Notes: generated by a model not told the origin, from the letters alone. 64,000 nt of DNA from Candidatus Scalindua sp. (GCA_031316155.1 JALDRB010000013.1:62001-126000); one strand, 5' to 3'. Counted from the stretch's first letter, positions 27,315 to 36,744 are shown. Numbers and translations are program-made.

Positions 27315-29725
27315 AAAAGTTTTGTATTTTTTCTGTTAACGAACAAAAGTATAAAAAGCCGCTTGGTTGTTTGAAAGAGAAGTTTACGAAAAGAAATACC
27401 ACGGTATTGGTATTGACTATGGATAGAAACAGGTGATGTTATGCGCGTATAAACGAGCTTCTTCCACTGATTTTCTAATTGCATAGCAATTTCAACGGCA
27501 AATTTCGAAACCGTTTCTCGGTGGGTATTCAATAATAGTTCTCGCATAACCTGATTCTGCACATCGGTCATACTCCGATAGAGAGAATCACGTCGGACAC
27601 GGTACTTTGTAAGATGCATGGGAATTGTAACAATCGGCCAGCCCGATACAAGCATTCGAATCCCCAGTTCCCAGTCTTCGTAATTATAACGCTGGCGAAC
27701 GTCATATCCGCCAATGTCCCGTAAAAGCTCTGTACGTGTCATGCAGGGAACAATTATGCTATTTTCAATAAACAGAAAAGGCAATTCCGGCTGAGGAGCA
27801 TTCCAAAAACCGTCCGGAATTTCATTTCCGAAGATTAAAGCCCACGCAGCAACGCCACCCAAACGTGGATACCGCTCAAGAACCCGAAGCGCTATCCGAT
27901 AAAACTCAGGTTCGATTATATCGTCTCCATCGAGAAAGGAAATAAATTCTCCGTTCGCCGCATCAAGTCCCGCATTTCTGGCAGAAGCCAATCCTCGATT
28001 TTGCTGTCGAATAACTTTCAAAGGAAGACCATCTTCTGCTGCATAACTTTCAAGTTTTCTGATTTCTGTAAGGGTTTCGCTTCCCTGTGAACCATCGTCA
28101 ATGAGTAAAACCTCATCAGGTTTACGTTCGGAATCCCAAACACTTTTCACTGCTTCACTTATCATGGTACCCATCTCATAGCAGGTAACAACCACTGATA
28201 ATGTCCCTTCCTTTGTTTTTGGTTTCAAGGTTGGCAAAGGAGGCGGTATGTTCTGTAATGCGAGTGTCCGAAGGGGTACACGTCGGTCAAAAAACATAAG
28301 TGAGATTCGAGACAGGTCCTGCGGTTTTGGAGAAGACTGAAGGAGACGATGAAGAACCTCGGTTGTATCCTCGATAAGACGCTGTCGTCGCACCCCTCGG
28401 TGCGCTTCAACAACTCGTTTACACAAAACCCTCCTGATTTTGTCCAGTTCTTGGATATCTGTCTTTAAAATTTTTTCCATGTGGTCCGCTACTTTTTCTG
28501 GCACCGGATCTCCCTGAATCAAGACCTCCTGCGGAAGCATTTCACCCGGGGCCAATCCCTCAGCGGCTGCAGGAGAAAGCAAAACAAAAGAACCTCGAGC
28601 CAGTTCTGCCCATACGTTAGGAAGATGATCAAAAGAACTGAGATAGAGACGAACAGGATAAATGTAATCAAACCGGGGATATTCTCTTTCCCATTTCCAG
28701 AGATGTTTCCTTTCTAATTCGCGTACAAATCCCCGAGAAGACCAATAGTCCACAAACTCCCTTGGCTTCATAGGAGCAAAGGTCATCGGTGGCCCGGCAC
28801 TGATAACTTGCCGATCAATACGCACCCCTTTATTTACCAGTAAATTGAGGGCTTCCAGGGCAGTCAGCACTCCTGATGCCGCCTGTTGAGGCTCATAGAG
28901 GAAGTATTGTAAGGGGCTATGAATATCAGAGAATTGCTCCGATGCACGGGAGATTTTGTCGATCAGCGAAACCTCAATTCGTCTGGGTGCGCAAACCGGA
29001 GGAGGAGACTCTGGCAGTCTGCCAGCAAAGGCAATTTCCTTCCCCCTTGGTCCAAAGACCAAGACCTGATCAGCCAGGGCAAGTGAGACATCTTCCATCT
29101 GGCGCCGGATAATTGCGTGTCGGGTCCAGATTCCCTCCTGATTAGCCCTCTGGCGGTTAACTGATGTATCAGTAATTAAAACTATGAAAGGTACGTCTAC
29201 CATATCGGGTACCTGAATTGTCTTTGACATCTGTGAAACATATCCAAGACCACCCCACATTGAAAAAATGATGGCCTGGAATGGGTCATCGCGGTAAAAT
29301 ACCTGAATCTCCCTGTTCAGGCAATAAGAAGCGAAAAATAATAAACCGCTATCACTAATGAGCCCGTAAGAACGTGGACTAAAGCCTTTTTCATCAAATG
29401 GGAGCCAGTAAACGGGATCCCTTGCGGGAATTGGAATCCTCTTCACTCTTCCGGATTGAAATAGTACGGAGCGGTTTCCGAAATCTGGTTGCAATAACGG
29501 TCGGGTTGCCGGCGTTGATACCCAAGTCTCGTTTTGCTCATAGTCATACCATTTATCCCAGCAAAGAATAGTAATCCGGCTATTGAGACGCTCAGCAATT
29601 TCATCGACCGGAAGACCAAGTCCCTGCAAGCAATTCCGTTCTTCCGGTTCATCAGAAAGAAACTCAACGAAACCCTCGTAAGCTTCTACAATAACAATAT
29701 GATTCTGATCTGTACTGTTTATCAT
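27311..29725 (-). CDS. Large glycosyltransferase: unknown N-terminal domain plus GT2
   Basis: This 804-residue protein has a C-terminal GT2 domain (about 520-740: LSVVVTCYEMGTMISEAVKS, LLIDDGSQGSETL, NRGLASARNAGLDAANGEFI, DxD in SFLDGDDI). The 500-residue N-terminal part is not clearly assigned. It has segments that recall a GT-B fold (IFSMWGGLGYVSQMSKTIQV near the middle of the first half, and FVLLSPAAAEGLAPGEMLPQ where a GT4 nucleotide loop would be). A divergent GT-B domain is my best guess. It follows the ABC transporter ATPase gene and is coupled to the next fusion gene. Confidence 0.8.
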   Translation of the reverse strand: MINSTDQNHIVIVEAYEGFVEFLSDEPEERNCLQGLGLPVDEIAERLNSRITILCWDKWYDYEQNETWVSTPATRPLLQPDFGNRSVLFQSGRVKRIPIPARDPVYWLPFDEKGFSPRSYGLISDSGLLFFASYCLNREIQVFYRDDPFQAIIFSMWGGLGYVSQMSKTIQVPDMVDVPFIVLITDTSVNRQRANQEGIWTRHAIIRRQMEDVSLALADQVLVFGPRGKEIAFAGRLPESPPPVCAPRRIEVSLIDKISRASEQFSDIHSPLQYFLYEPQQAASGVLTALEALNLLVNKGVRIDRQVISAGPPMTFAPMKPREFVDYWSSRGFVRELERKHLWKWEREYPRFDYIYPVRLYLSSFDHLPNVWAELARGSFVLLSPAAAEGLAPGEMLPQEVLIQGDPVPEKVADHMEKILKTDIQELDKIRRVLCKRVVEAHRGVRRQRLIEDTTEVLHRLLQSSPKPQDLSRISLMFFDRRVPLRTLALQNIPPPLPTLKPKTKEGTLSVVVTCYEMGTMISEAVKSVWDSERKPDEVLLIDDGSQGSETLTEIRKLESYAAEDGLPLKVIRQQNRGLASARNAGLDAANGEFISFLDGDDIIEPEFYRIALRVLERYPRLGGVAAWALIFGNEIPDGFWNAPQPELPFLFIENSIIVPCMTRTELLRDIGGYDVRQRYNYEDWELGIRMLVSGWPIVTIPMHLTKYRVRRDSLYRSMTDVQNQVMRELLLNTHRETVSKFAVEIAMQLENQWKKLVYTRITSPVSIHSQYQYRGISFRKLLFQTTKRLFILLFVNRKNTKLL

Positions 29726-29763
29726 ATTATTCGTAATAAACGCCTCCCAAGATTGTTATCTAT

Positions 29764-31017
29764 TTAATCCCGTTTCGAAAAAGACCACACCGGATTCAGG
29801 TTGACTACACCAGAAACCCCGGATACTGCTGTGCCTTTACTTAAGACATGCAGGGCATGCATTTCCCAGTGATAATCGTAAACGTAATCCCAACTAATCG
29901 GGTAAAGACCGACGTTAACGTAATAGAGTCCCGGAAGCAGGGGTAACTCAGGTAAGTAGCAGCTTATGCTACCACACCTTGACAATGGCCCAAAATACGC
30001 ATTCATGGAAGTGATACAGGTTTCAAAACATTTAACATTCGTTTCGTTATAGATACCCAGAGTAAGAGCCATATCTGTCAATGAAACAGTGATGTTGTAC
30101 TCGAGTTCTATTGTCAGGTTCTCACCGTTGTAAACAGCATCGGTAGTCTTTCCTTTTGTTCTGTATATGTATACTGCACTGACTGTTGCTTCTTGTGTTC
30201 CGGTACGATAACCATACTCTACAGCAAAACTTGGGCGAACTGTTTCACCAAAGACCTGCGCTGCCCGTTTTTCTGTCCGCTGGCGCATGAGATCATTGTA
30301 ACATTTAATGGCTGTATCCGGCTCTCCGAGCATCACCATTCTACCTTCTTCAAGCACCAGAACTTCATTGCATAAAATGCTGATCTGCTCAGAATCATGT
30401 GATGTGAGAATCAAAGTTTTACCTTTTTTTCGAAAACTGGTCAGCCATTCAATACATTTTCTCCTAAAATTGCTGTCACCGACCGCCAATACTTCATCGA
30501 TAATCAAGATATCGGGTTCGAAATGGATAGTTGCGGCAAAGGCAAGACGCATATACATTCCGCTTGAATAGGTTCGAACAGGTTGGTCGATAAAATCTTC
30601 AAGTTCAGCAAAAGCAATGATTTCATGCTCTTTATCCATTACTTGGCGTTTTGAAAGACCGCTGAGAATACCTCCGATCTTCAGATTCTCTCGTCCTGTC
30701 AAATCTTTATGAAATCCTGTACCTAACTCGAGAAGGCTGCCTGAAACTCCCTTACGGATGATTCGACCTGATGTAGGACGCCCAATGCCGCTAAGCAACC
30801 GCAAAAGAGTGCTTTTCCCTGCTCCATTATGCCCGATTATACCCAGCGTTTGGCCATGCTCCAGAGAAAAGGAAATATCATGCAGTGCAGAGAAGTACCG
30901 GCCATGATTATGTAAACCTCTGAGGTAATGGAAAAAGGTGTGCATAAGTGTAGAAGGCCGGCTGCTTTTAACATGAAATTGCTTGGAAACATTCTCTACT
31001 CTTAAAATCTCAGACAT
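29764..31017 (-). CDS. wzt: Polysaccharide ABC transporter ATPase, Wzt-like
   Basis: This 417-residue protein has an ABC ATPase (residues 1-240): Walker A GHNGAGKST (62-70), signature YSSGMYMRLAFA, Walker B ILIIDEVLAVGD and an H-loop SHDSEQ. A C-terminal domain (about 265-417) of the Wzt_C type recognises the modified end of the exported glycan in O-antigen systems. It couples ATP hydrolysis to export of undecaprenyl-linked polysaccharide with the Wzm protein encoded 21 bp upstream. The presence of a Wzt_C domain suggests that chain length is set by end modification, for which the operon's two methyltransferases are candidates. Confidence 0.88.
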   Translation of the reverse strand: MSEILRVENVSKQFHVKSSRPSTLMHTFFHYLRGLHNHGRYFSALHDISFSLEHGQTLGIIGHNGAGKSTLLRLLSGIGRPTSGRIIRKGVSGSLLELGTGFHKDLTGRENLKIGGILSGLSKRQVMDKEHEIIAFAELEDFIDQPVRTYSSGMYMRLAFAATIHFEPDILIIDEVLAVGDSNFRRKCIEWLTSFRKKGKTLILTSHDSEQISILCNEVLVLEEGRMVMLGEPDTAIKCYNDLMRQRTEKRAAQVFGETVRPSFAVEYGYRTGTQEATVSAVYIYRTKGKTTDAVYNGENLTIELEYNITVSLTDMALTLGIYNETNVKCFETCITSMNAYFGPLSRCGSISCYLPELPLLPGLYYVNVGLYPISWDYVYDYHWEMHALHVLSKGTAVSGVSGVVNLNPVWSFSKRD

Positions 31018-31038
31018 TGTTTAATCGTGAAAAGGTTA

Positions 31039-31824
31039 TTATATTCTATCATATACTAGTTGCAACTTACGGTTATATATCCAATATCCAATCAACAAGA
31101 ATACTACACTCATAGTGATGATCAGAAACATCCAATCCCATTCTGGAGCTTTGCCATGGATGAGAATTGACCGATTAGCATCAATGAGAACCGCTATTGG
31201 ATTTAAATTAAAGATAATGCTATAACCCTCAAGAGATTTCCCGGGTTGATAAAAGACAGGCGTTAGAAAAAACAGAAGTCTGAGAACAACACCCACAATA
31301 TGCTGAATGTCACGATAGAAGACGTTTAGGGTTGCGATGATGAGGCTCAGTCCAATAATCAAAACAGCTTGTATAAACACCAGTAAGGGCAGGAACATTA
31401 CTACCCAGGTAATGTTTATACCGTACAAAGCGATTAAGATCAGAAGAATTGGCAAAAACAGTAAGTATGATAGCAAATTTGTCAGTGTTTCAACAAATAT
31501 GAGGATAATAGGTGCAAAGTTTGGTTTCCGCATCAAATCACTGTTTTGCGTAAAGAGTCCTCCGGCTTTATTGAGGCAGGAGCTGAACCAAGTAAACGGC
31601 AGTAATCCGGTAAAGAGGAAAGCCGGATAAGCGTCAATCTCCAGTGGGATGACTTTATTAAAAACAAAGACGTATACTAACAACTGTACCAGTGGCATCA
31701 TTATTATCCAGAAGATTCCCAGAGTTGAATCTTTATAACTCACCTTGAAATTTCTCTTAATAAGGTGAAAAATCAGATCAATTTGATATGACAAAGTGTG
31801 GGTGTTATTGATAGTTTTTCTCAT
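31039..31824 (-). CDS. wzm: Polysaccharide ABC transporter permease, Wzm-like
   Basis: This 261-residue membrane protein has six hydrophobic segments in the ABC-2 layout: GIFWIIMMPLVQLLVYVFVF, FLFTGLLPFTWFS, LLSYLLFLPILLILIALYGI, VLIIGLSLIIATLNVFYRDI, LLFFLTPVFYQP and MFLIITMSVVFLLIGYWIYN. The NVFYRDIQHIVG stretch is typical of O-antigen permeases. It is the first gene of the minus-strand export operon, so the operon promoter should lie in the long gap upstream (31825-32999). Confidence 0.88.
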   Translation of the reverse strand: MRKTINNTHTLSYQIDLIFHLIKRNFKVSYKDSTLGIFWIIMMPLVQLLVYVFVFNKVIPLEIDAYPAFLFTGLLPFTWFSSCLNKAGGLFTQNSDLMRKPNFAPIILIFVETLTNLLSYLLFLPILLILIALYGINITWVVMFLPLLVFIQAVLIIGLSLIIATLNVFYRDIQHIVGVVLRLLFFLTPVFYQPGKSLEGYSIIFNLNPIAVLIDANRSILIHGKAPEWDWMFLIITMSVVFLLIGYWIYNRKLQLVYDRI

Positions 31825-32999
31825 GGAAATATTTTTGCCGGAAGACTTGTCTCAGGTATGATACATTTTCACAACGAAAGAGATACAGAGCTTGCTATTT
31901 TTAAATTATTCCGGTATTTCATGTCAATGTTTTTTCTCTGTTGCTTTCAAAAAAAAATATACTTTATTATTTTATCATGAAAACTTTTCAAAGATTTCAG
32001 TAATTTTATGTGTTTAGCGTCTACAGTTATGTCAATATACAGCAATGTCTGTTCCAATTACAATTCGAATAGACCCTCTGACTTTCGGCACAGACTAAAT
32101 TTATAATTTGTTAAAAGCTTCGCCATCTTATTCACACACATACGAGCCTGTCTTTTAATTTTTTATTCATTCGGGTACATAGTATCGGGCAAGGCAAACG
32201 TTTACGTACAATCTTCCTCAGTGGTTGTAATTTTTAGCTTTTCGTTGTCATTTTGAACAAAAAACAACATCTTGTCATCCTTAATTTATTGTATAAGAAT
32301 TTCTATTTTAAAGATTAATAAATCAATGGATTTTATTTTTTTACCCGACAGCATACCCGCCTGAAAAAGTCATTCGGGCAGGTACCCAAACTTGTGCTGA
32401 ACTTGATTCAGTAATGGCATTAGGCAACGACATGTATGACGTTATAGTCATTTTGAAAGAGTTGTGCCAGCCCGACGTGCATAAAGGGGATGGAAATGCC
32501 TTCCTCCCACAGGAATCAAGGTTGAGTTGCCCTCATCAAAAAGTTAAATTTTAAATTTCTGTTGTATTTCTGACTGATATTCTTTCTTTTCTTGATATTG
32601 GACGTATTTGCGTATCTTTTCAGAATACAAACCTACTGTATCTACACAATAAAATTGCTTTAACACATTCTTTCCGTGTACAGAACCCTATTTCGAAGAA
32701 TTGGAACGTTCATTACATGAATATATATTTATGGCATGATCGTTGCTATTTATTAGGAGGAATTCTTAACAAAAGCATAAAGTTGCATGAATAGATTAAT
32801 TTATTCAGGCTTGTTCTCACCGGACAAAAACGATTATCAACAGGTGATAGATGAGCCCAAATGAGAGGAAATTTAAGGTAGATTCTGATGTACAGCCTTG
32901 TCAAAAAAAGGAAACATGTAAGAAGTGAACTGAAAAAGTAGATAACATTAAATATACAATTTGGAAAAATATTGGACCAATTTACATTGTTTATAACTA
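31825..32999. other. Long divergent intergenic region
   Basis: No gene is seen in 1.2 kb. It separates the export operon (leftward) from the GT43 unit (rightward) and should hold both promoters. It contains an imperfect 12-bp hairpin near 32345-32382 (TACCCGCCTGAA against TTCGGGCAGGTA, 10 of 12 paired) and other GC-rich palindromic scraps (32465-32535) that look like dispersed repeats. A sigma-54-type site lies at 32732. Confidence 0.5.
32732..32747 (+). promoter_or_regulatory. Sigma-54-type -24/-12 promoter candidate
   Basis: TGGCATGATCGTTGCT has GG and GC dinucleotides exactly 12 bp apart and matches the TGGCAY-N5-TTGC consensus. It faces the GT43 gene (start 33000), leaving a leader of about 240 bases. 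The match is by sequence only; the activator is unknown, though a sigma-54 activator gene exists at 63477. Confidence 0.5.
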
Positions 33000-33752
33000 G
33001 TGAATAAACATATGAAGCAATTAAACGATATTGTATTAGTAACCAGTACTTTTAAAAGGCCTCAAAGAATTAACTATATCAAACGATGTATTAGTATATT
33101 TAAAAAAGTAAACAATATAAAGTGGGTTGTAATAGAGGATGGTGATACAAAAGACTCATTTGTTGAATCTCTATTGCACGAGAGCGGTATAAAATATATT
33201 TATCAGAATATTGGACCAACACGCAATTGGGGTAATTCCCAAAGAGATTACGGGCTGAGATATATTCGGGATAACAATTTGGAGGGTATTGTTTATATAG
33301 CAGATGATGATAATTATTATAACTTATCTCTTTTTACAGAAATAGCAAAGACTGAAACCATATCAATATTTCCTGTAGGACATCTTGGACCTCATTTCAT
33401 AGAACGTCCGGTTGTCAGGAATGGTAAAATCATAGATTGGGATGCGGGTTGGAAGGAGCGAAAATTCCCTGTTGATGCTGCAGGTTTTGCATTCCATACA
33501 AAACTGCTTGAAAAACTGAATGGCCAGATCTGGACATATGATGTACGTGGAGGAGAAACCGAATTTCTGGAAAGCATAATAAATTCTTCTGATGAATTCG
33601 AAATTCTCTGTGATAACTGTAAGCAATGTTATGTATGGCATAATCAACCTCTTGGTCAAAGTCCAGTCTATACTCATACTAAAAATAAAATTATAAAGTT
33701 TTGTTCAATAGTATTAATAAAATTCAAATCATTTATAAAAAAATACAGATGA
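33000..33752 (+). CDS. GT43-like glycosyltransferase (glucuronyltransferase type)
   Basis: This 250-residue protein matches the layout of family 43 beta-1,3-glucuronyltransferases. It shows LVTSTFKRPQRINYI at the N-terminus, IGPTRNWGNSQRDYGLRYIR (72-90), the metal triad D102-D103-D104 in YIADDDN, VGHLGPHFIERPVV and IDWDAGWKERKFPVDAAGFA. It also has a catalytic-base Glu in GGETEFLESI (E187 or E191) and VWHNQP (H214). The family is known mainly from animals and plants, where it transfers glucuronic acid to proteoglycan or xylan chains. The bacterial acceptor is unknown. The start may be GTG 33000 or ATG 33012; neither has a good ribosome site. It leads a three-gene unit more AT-rich than the export operon. 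Confidence 0.78.
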   Translation: MNKHMKQLNDIVLVTSTFKRPQRINYIKRCISIFKKVNNIKWVVIEDGDTKDSFVESLLHESGIKYIYQNIGPTRNWGNSQRDYGLRYIRDNNLEGIVYIADDDNYYNLSLFTEIAKTETISIFPVGHLGPHFIERPVVRNGKIIDWDAGWKERKFPVDAAGFAFHTKLLEKLNGQIWTYDVRGGETEFLESIINSSDEFEILCDNCKQCYVWHNQPLGQSPVYTHTKNKIIKFCSIVLIKFKSFIKKYR

Positions 33753-33759
33753 GGAAGAT

Positions 33760-35064
33760 ATGAACAAGCAAGAATCGATAATTCTCGGTGCTGGTATAAC
33801 TGGTTTGGCTGCCGCTTATTCAACAGGACTCCCTGTCTTTGAGGCTAAAGATTTACCGGGAGGGATTTGTAACTCTTATTACATGAGAGTTAAAGCAGAA
33901 CAACGGTTAAACAAACTTCCTGAAGATGGTGAAGCATACCGTTTTGAATATGGTGGTGGCCATTGGATTTTTGGAGTTAATGCAATAATATCAGGATTTT
34001 TAAAAAAGTTTACCGATCTCAAGAAATATAGCCGAAAGGCATCTGTATTTTTCCAGAATGAAGGCTTTTATGTCCCTTATCCAATACAGCATAATTTACA
34101 TTGTTTTAATTCTGAAATGGCAAATCGGATTAAATCAGAAATTGAAAATATGTCTTCTTACTCTCAGGAGACACTGAAAGAATGGTTATTTTCAAATTTC
34201 GGCATTACATTATGTAATCTGTTCTTTTTCCCTTTTCATGAATCATATACAGCAGGGCTGTTTAAAAAAATAATTCCACAGTATAATTTTAAAACACCGG
34301 GCCGTCTTAATAAGTTAGAACATGGATCACATAAAAATGTAAACCCGCCAGGTTATAATAATACTTTTTATTATCCAATTGGAGGCTTTGATGAATTAAT
34401 ACATAAAATAGCCAGTCATTGTGATATTTACGTTAAAAAGTGCGTTAATAAGATTGATGTTAAAATTAAAAAGCTCTTTTTTTCTGATGGTGATACGCTA
34501 AACTACAATAATATTATCTCAACAATTCCTTTAAACAGGACGATGGTATTAACAGGTTTGACAGTAAATAGTGAACCAGATCCTTTTACATCTGTACTAG
34601 TTTTAAATATCGGGGCATATCGTGGACCAAACTGTCCAAATGAACATTGGATTTATGTTCCACATACTAGATCCGGATTTTATCGAATAGGGTTTTACAG
34701 TAATGTTGATCACAGCTTTCTTCCCAGATCTTTACAGGGTAAGAATGATCGGGTAAGTATGTATATTGAGTCAGCACATACAAACCGTAGCGGTCTCAGT
34801 CGGAAAGAAATATCTGAATATAAAAACAACGTTTTAGAAGAACTGTATGAATGGGAATATATTTCAGGTGTAGAAGTTATTGACGCAAACTGGATTGAGA
34901 CTGCTTATACCTGGTCATATCCTTATTCGTCTTGGAAACTGGATGCTTTAGATCTACTAAAGAAAAACAATATTCTTCAAATCGGGAGATACGGCAAATG
35001 GCATTTTCAAGGAATAGCTGATTCTATACATGAAGGTTTAATGGCCGGTAAGGAATTGAATTAA
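33760..35064 (+). CDS. FAD-dependent oxidoreductase, UDP-galactopyranose-mutase-like
   Basis: This 434-residue protein opens with an FAD-binding Rossmann motif (IILGAGITGLAAAYS, residues 7-21), then EAKDLPGGICNSYYMR and FEYGGGHWIFGVN. The C-terminal end has ILQIGRYGKWHFQGIADSIH, where the flavin is held, and EGLMAGKEL. Layout and length fit the amine-oxidase/UDP-galactopyranose-mutase superfamily found in glycan clusters, where such enzymes convert pyranose to furanose or reduce sugars. The precise reaction is uncertain. It starts 7 bp after the GT43 stop (AGGAAG site) and ends 4 bp before the next gene. Confidence 0.75.
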   Translation: MNKQESIILGAGITGLAAAYSTGLPVFEAKDLPGGICNSYYMRVKAEQRLNKLPEDGEAYRFEYGGGHWIFGVNAIISGFLKKFTDLKKYSRKASVFFQNEGFYVPYPIQHNLHCFNSEMANRIKSEIENMSSYSQETLKEWLFSNFGITLCNLFFFPFHESYTAGLFKKIIPQYNFKTPGRLNKLEHGSHKNVNPPGYNNTFYYPIGGFDELIHKIASHCDIYVKKCVNKIDVKIKKLFFSDGDTLNYNNIISTIPLNRTMVLTGLTVNSEPDPFTSVLVLNIGAYRGPNCPNEHWIYVPHTRSGFYRIGFYSNVDHSFLPRSLQGKNDRVSMYIESAHTNRSGLSRKEISEYKNNVLEELYEWEYISGVEVIDANWIETAYTWSYPYSSWKLDALDLLKKNNILQIGRYGKWHFQGIADSIHEGLMAGKELN

Positions 35065-35068
35065 AAAA

Positions 35069-35992
35069 ATGAATGACGAAATATTTTGTCCAAGACCAGA
35101 TGTAATTCTGAGAAAAGAATATTTTCCGGGAAATATTAAAGAAAATAATTTTTTGAAATGGTACCATAGATTTTTAACAATTTTATCAAGGCTTTTAATT
35201 ACGAAAAGGAACTTTATTGATTATGATGGTGAATTTGGAATTGAGCTTCAGATTGTTATTCCTTATGCCTACTTTTTACAAAGGAGGGGATTGCTTCAGG
35301 AAACTATCAGCTGCCTGGATACCAAGTGTCTTTATTATTTTTCAGAAAATCATTGTGAAAAATATAAAAATCGGATTCCCAATAATACATTTTCAAAATA
35401 CCGGATTCCAAATAATACCGTTCATACTTCTCAATTGAATACCGCTCAATGGATAGCGCCTCCATATAAGAATATTTATTCTAATTCCCGTTTTGAGTGG
35501 GATCGTGAAATAGTTGTAATTTTTAATAAATATAATATTGAATGGGGTGGACAGCCTTGCAACTATCTTGATATCAATATATTAGAATCGATTGTGAAAT
35601 TACTCTCACCCAGATATCAAATTATTTATAATCGCCCGGATAATCACCATATAAGTGATAATGGAGAAATATTGGATTTAAAAGAAAAGAAATTATTAAA
35701 AAGATGTAATAATCTTACCTTATTTGATGACCTCAACGAAAAAAATCCAGATTTGACCTTTAACACATTACAGATGATGATTCTAGCCAATTGCAGCAAA
35801 TTTATTTCGGTCCAAGGTGGGAATGCCGTATTAGCCAGCTATTTTGGCGGAGAAAACATTATTTATACGAAACGTGGTCGTGAATTATGGTACGGTGATT
35901 ATAATCATTATCCATTGTACAGTGGTACACGGTTATATCTTTGCACAGATTATAACCAATTGTTAGAGCGTATCAGAAAAGTGTTTCTTTAA
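35069..35992 (+). CDS. Unknown protein, possibly GT-B glycosyltransferase
   Basis: Not firmly recognised. The 307-residue protein is soluble. Its C-terminal part (NTLQMMILANCSKFISVQGG followed by NAVLASYFGGENIIY) resembles the nucleotide-sugar end of GT-B enzymes such as GT61 or fucosyltransferases. A short internal duplication, RIPNNTFSKYRIPNNT (about residues 110-125), is visible. The position as third gene of the GT43 unit, 4 bp after the flavoprotein, supports a sugar-related role. Its end overlaps the convergent nucleotidyltransferase by 20 bp. Confidence 0.6.
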   Translation: MNDEIFCPRPDVILRKEYFPGNIKENNFLKWYHRFLTILSRLLITKRNFIDYDGEFGIELQIVIPYAYFLQRRGLLQETISCLDTKCLYYFSENHCEKYKNRIPNNTFSKYRIPNNTVHTSQLNTAQWIAPPYKNIYSNSRFEWDREIVVIFNKYNIEWGGQPCNYLDINILESIVKLLSPRYQIIYNRPDNHHISDNGEILDLKEKKLLKRCNNLTLFDDLNEKNPDLTFNTLQMMILANCSKFISVQGGNAVLASYFGGENIIYTKRGRELWYGDYNHYPLYSGTRLYLCTDYNQLLERIRKVFL

Positions 35993-36245
35993 AAAATAAT
36001 TGAATAATATTCCCATTTTTTGTAAAATCCTCTTCAGTAAGTTTTAAACTCTCAAATCCAAAATCAATAAGGACCTTAATCATTCTCCTTGCATTCTCTA
36101 TGCTTGGCTCTATCAGAATATCAATGTCTTTTGTATATCTTGGTCTTTTATGAAACGCTACAGCATATGCGCCAACGATACAGTATTTTACTTTATGATA
36201 ATTTAGTAACCGTAATAAATCTTCGTAATCCTTTTCTATGCGCAT
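35973..36245 (-). CDS. MNT-type nucleotidyltransferase, C-terminally short
   Basis: This 90-residue protein has the nucleotidyltransferase core: IVGAYAVAFHKRPRYTKDID with the DxD metal pair (D-I-D) and ILIEPSIENARRMIKVL. Usual members run to about 140-150 residues and have a further conserved acidic strand; this one stops after GNIIQLFFKETLF, where the convergent glycan gene ends. It looks truncated at the junction. Proteins of this type act as nucleotidylating antitoxins or toxins. The partner gene overlaps its start by 53 bases. Confidence 0.65.
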   Translation of the reverse strand: MRIEKDYEDLLRLLNYHKVKYCIVGAYAVAFHKRPRYTKDIDILIEPSIENARRMIKVLIDFGFESLKLTEEDFTKNGNIIQLFFKETLF

Positions 36246-36399
36246 CGCCGGCCTTTTTATTCATTTTGCAATACTGCTCCCGTAAAAACTGCATTGCGTC
36301 TAATCTTTGATCAGGGGTCTGCTCTTTATAATATTCACTATCAAATTCATCCGCAGCAGAAAACGAACCAGCTATATTTACCCAAACCTTTTTCTTCAT
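36193..36399 (-). CDS. Partner protein of MNT nucleotidyltransferase
   Basis: This 68-residue protein (VWVNIAGSFSAADEFDSEYY, then RLDAMQFLREQY and KGLRRFITVTKLS) matches the small proteins regularly found just upstream of MNT-type nucleotidyltransferase genes: WVN...SF..A..FD..YY at the start and a basic RLRR end. It overlaps the nucleotidyltransferase by 53 bases, which implies tight coupling. The pair looks like a small toxin-antitoxin-like module, probably damaged by truncation of its second gene. Confidence 0.6.
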   Translation of the reverse strand: MKKKVWVNIAGSFSAADEFDSEYYKEQTPDQRLDAMQFLREQYCKMNKKAGDAHRKGLRRFITVTKLS

Positions 36400-36577
36400 A
36401 ATACGCTCTTAACATATTCAATATTCAAAACATTATAAAACTTTTCTTGTGGTGCAGTTCTAGCGTCAACGTTTATTGATAGAAAACTGATCTATACGTA
36501 GTTTTATAATTTAAAGATAAAGTCTGTTGTTAGGTTCGATATATTATGAGTAGTTATTGAGGAGTAACATGTTTTGT

Positions 36578-36744
36578 TATGCTCATCTCATAATGGTTTT
36601 CGGATAAAATCCGAAATAAAATTGAGCGGGGAAGGTCCTCGGCGCCTTATGTCCGGGAACGACTGCAACCAAAATTTGGTTTTCAGCCTGCCTGTGCGAT
36701 GCACGCAGACAGGTAAAACCGAAAACCAAAACGGTTTCAGTATA
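36578..36744. mobile_element. MITE-like element, copy 4 (167 bp)
   Basis: The ends are TATGCT, 11 bases, GGTTTTCGG and the inverted form ending AGTATA. It includes CTCGGCGCCTTATGTCCGGG and an apex insert, CAGCCTGCCTGTGCGATGCA to CGCAGACAGG, forming its own hairpin. It lies in a gap of 537 bp (36400-36936) that has no gene; nothing else was seen in the gap. Confidence 0.75.

Noticed and set aside
31825..32999. JUMPstart/ops element before the export operon
   Set aside because: No GGCGGTAGCGT-like motif was found on either strand.
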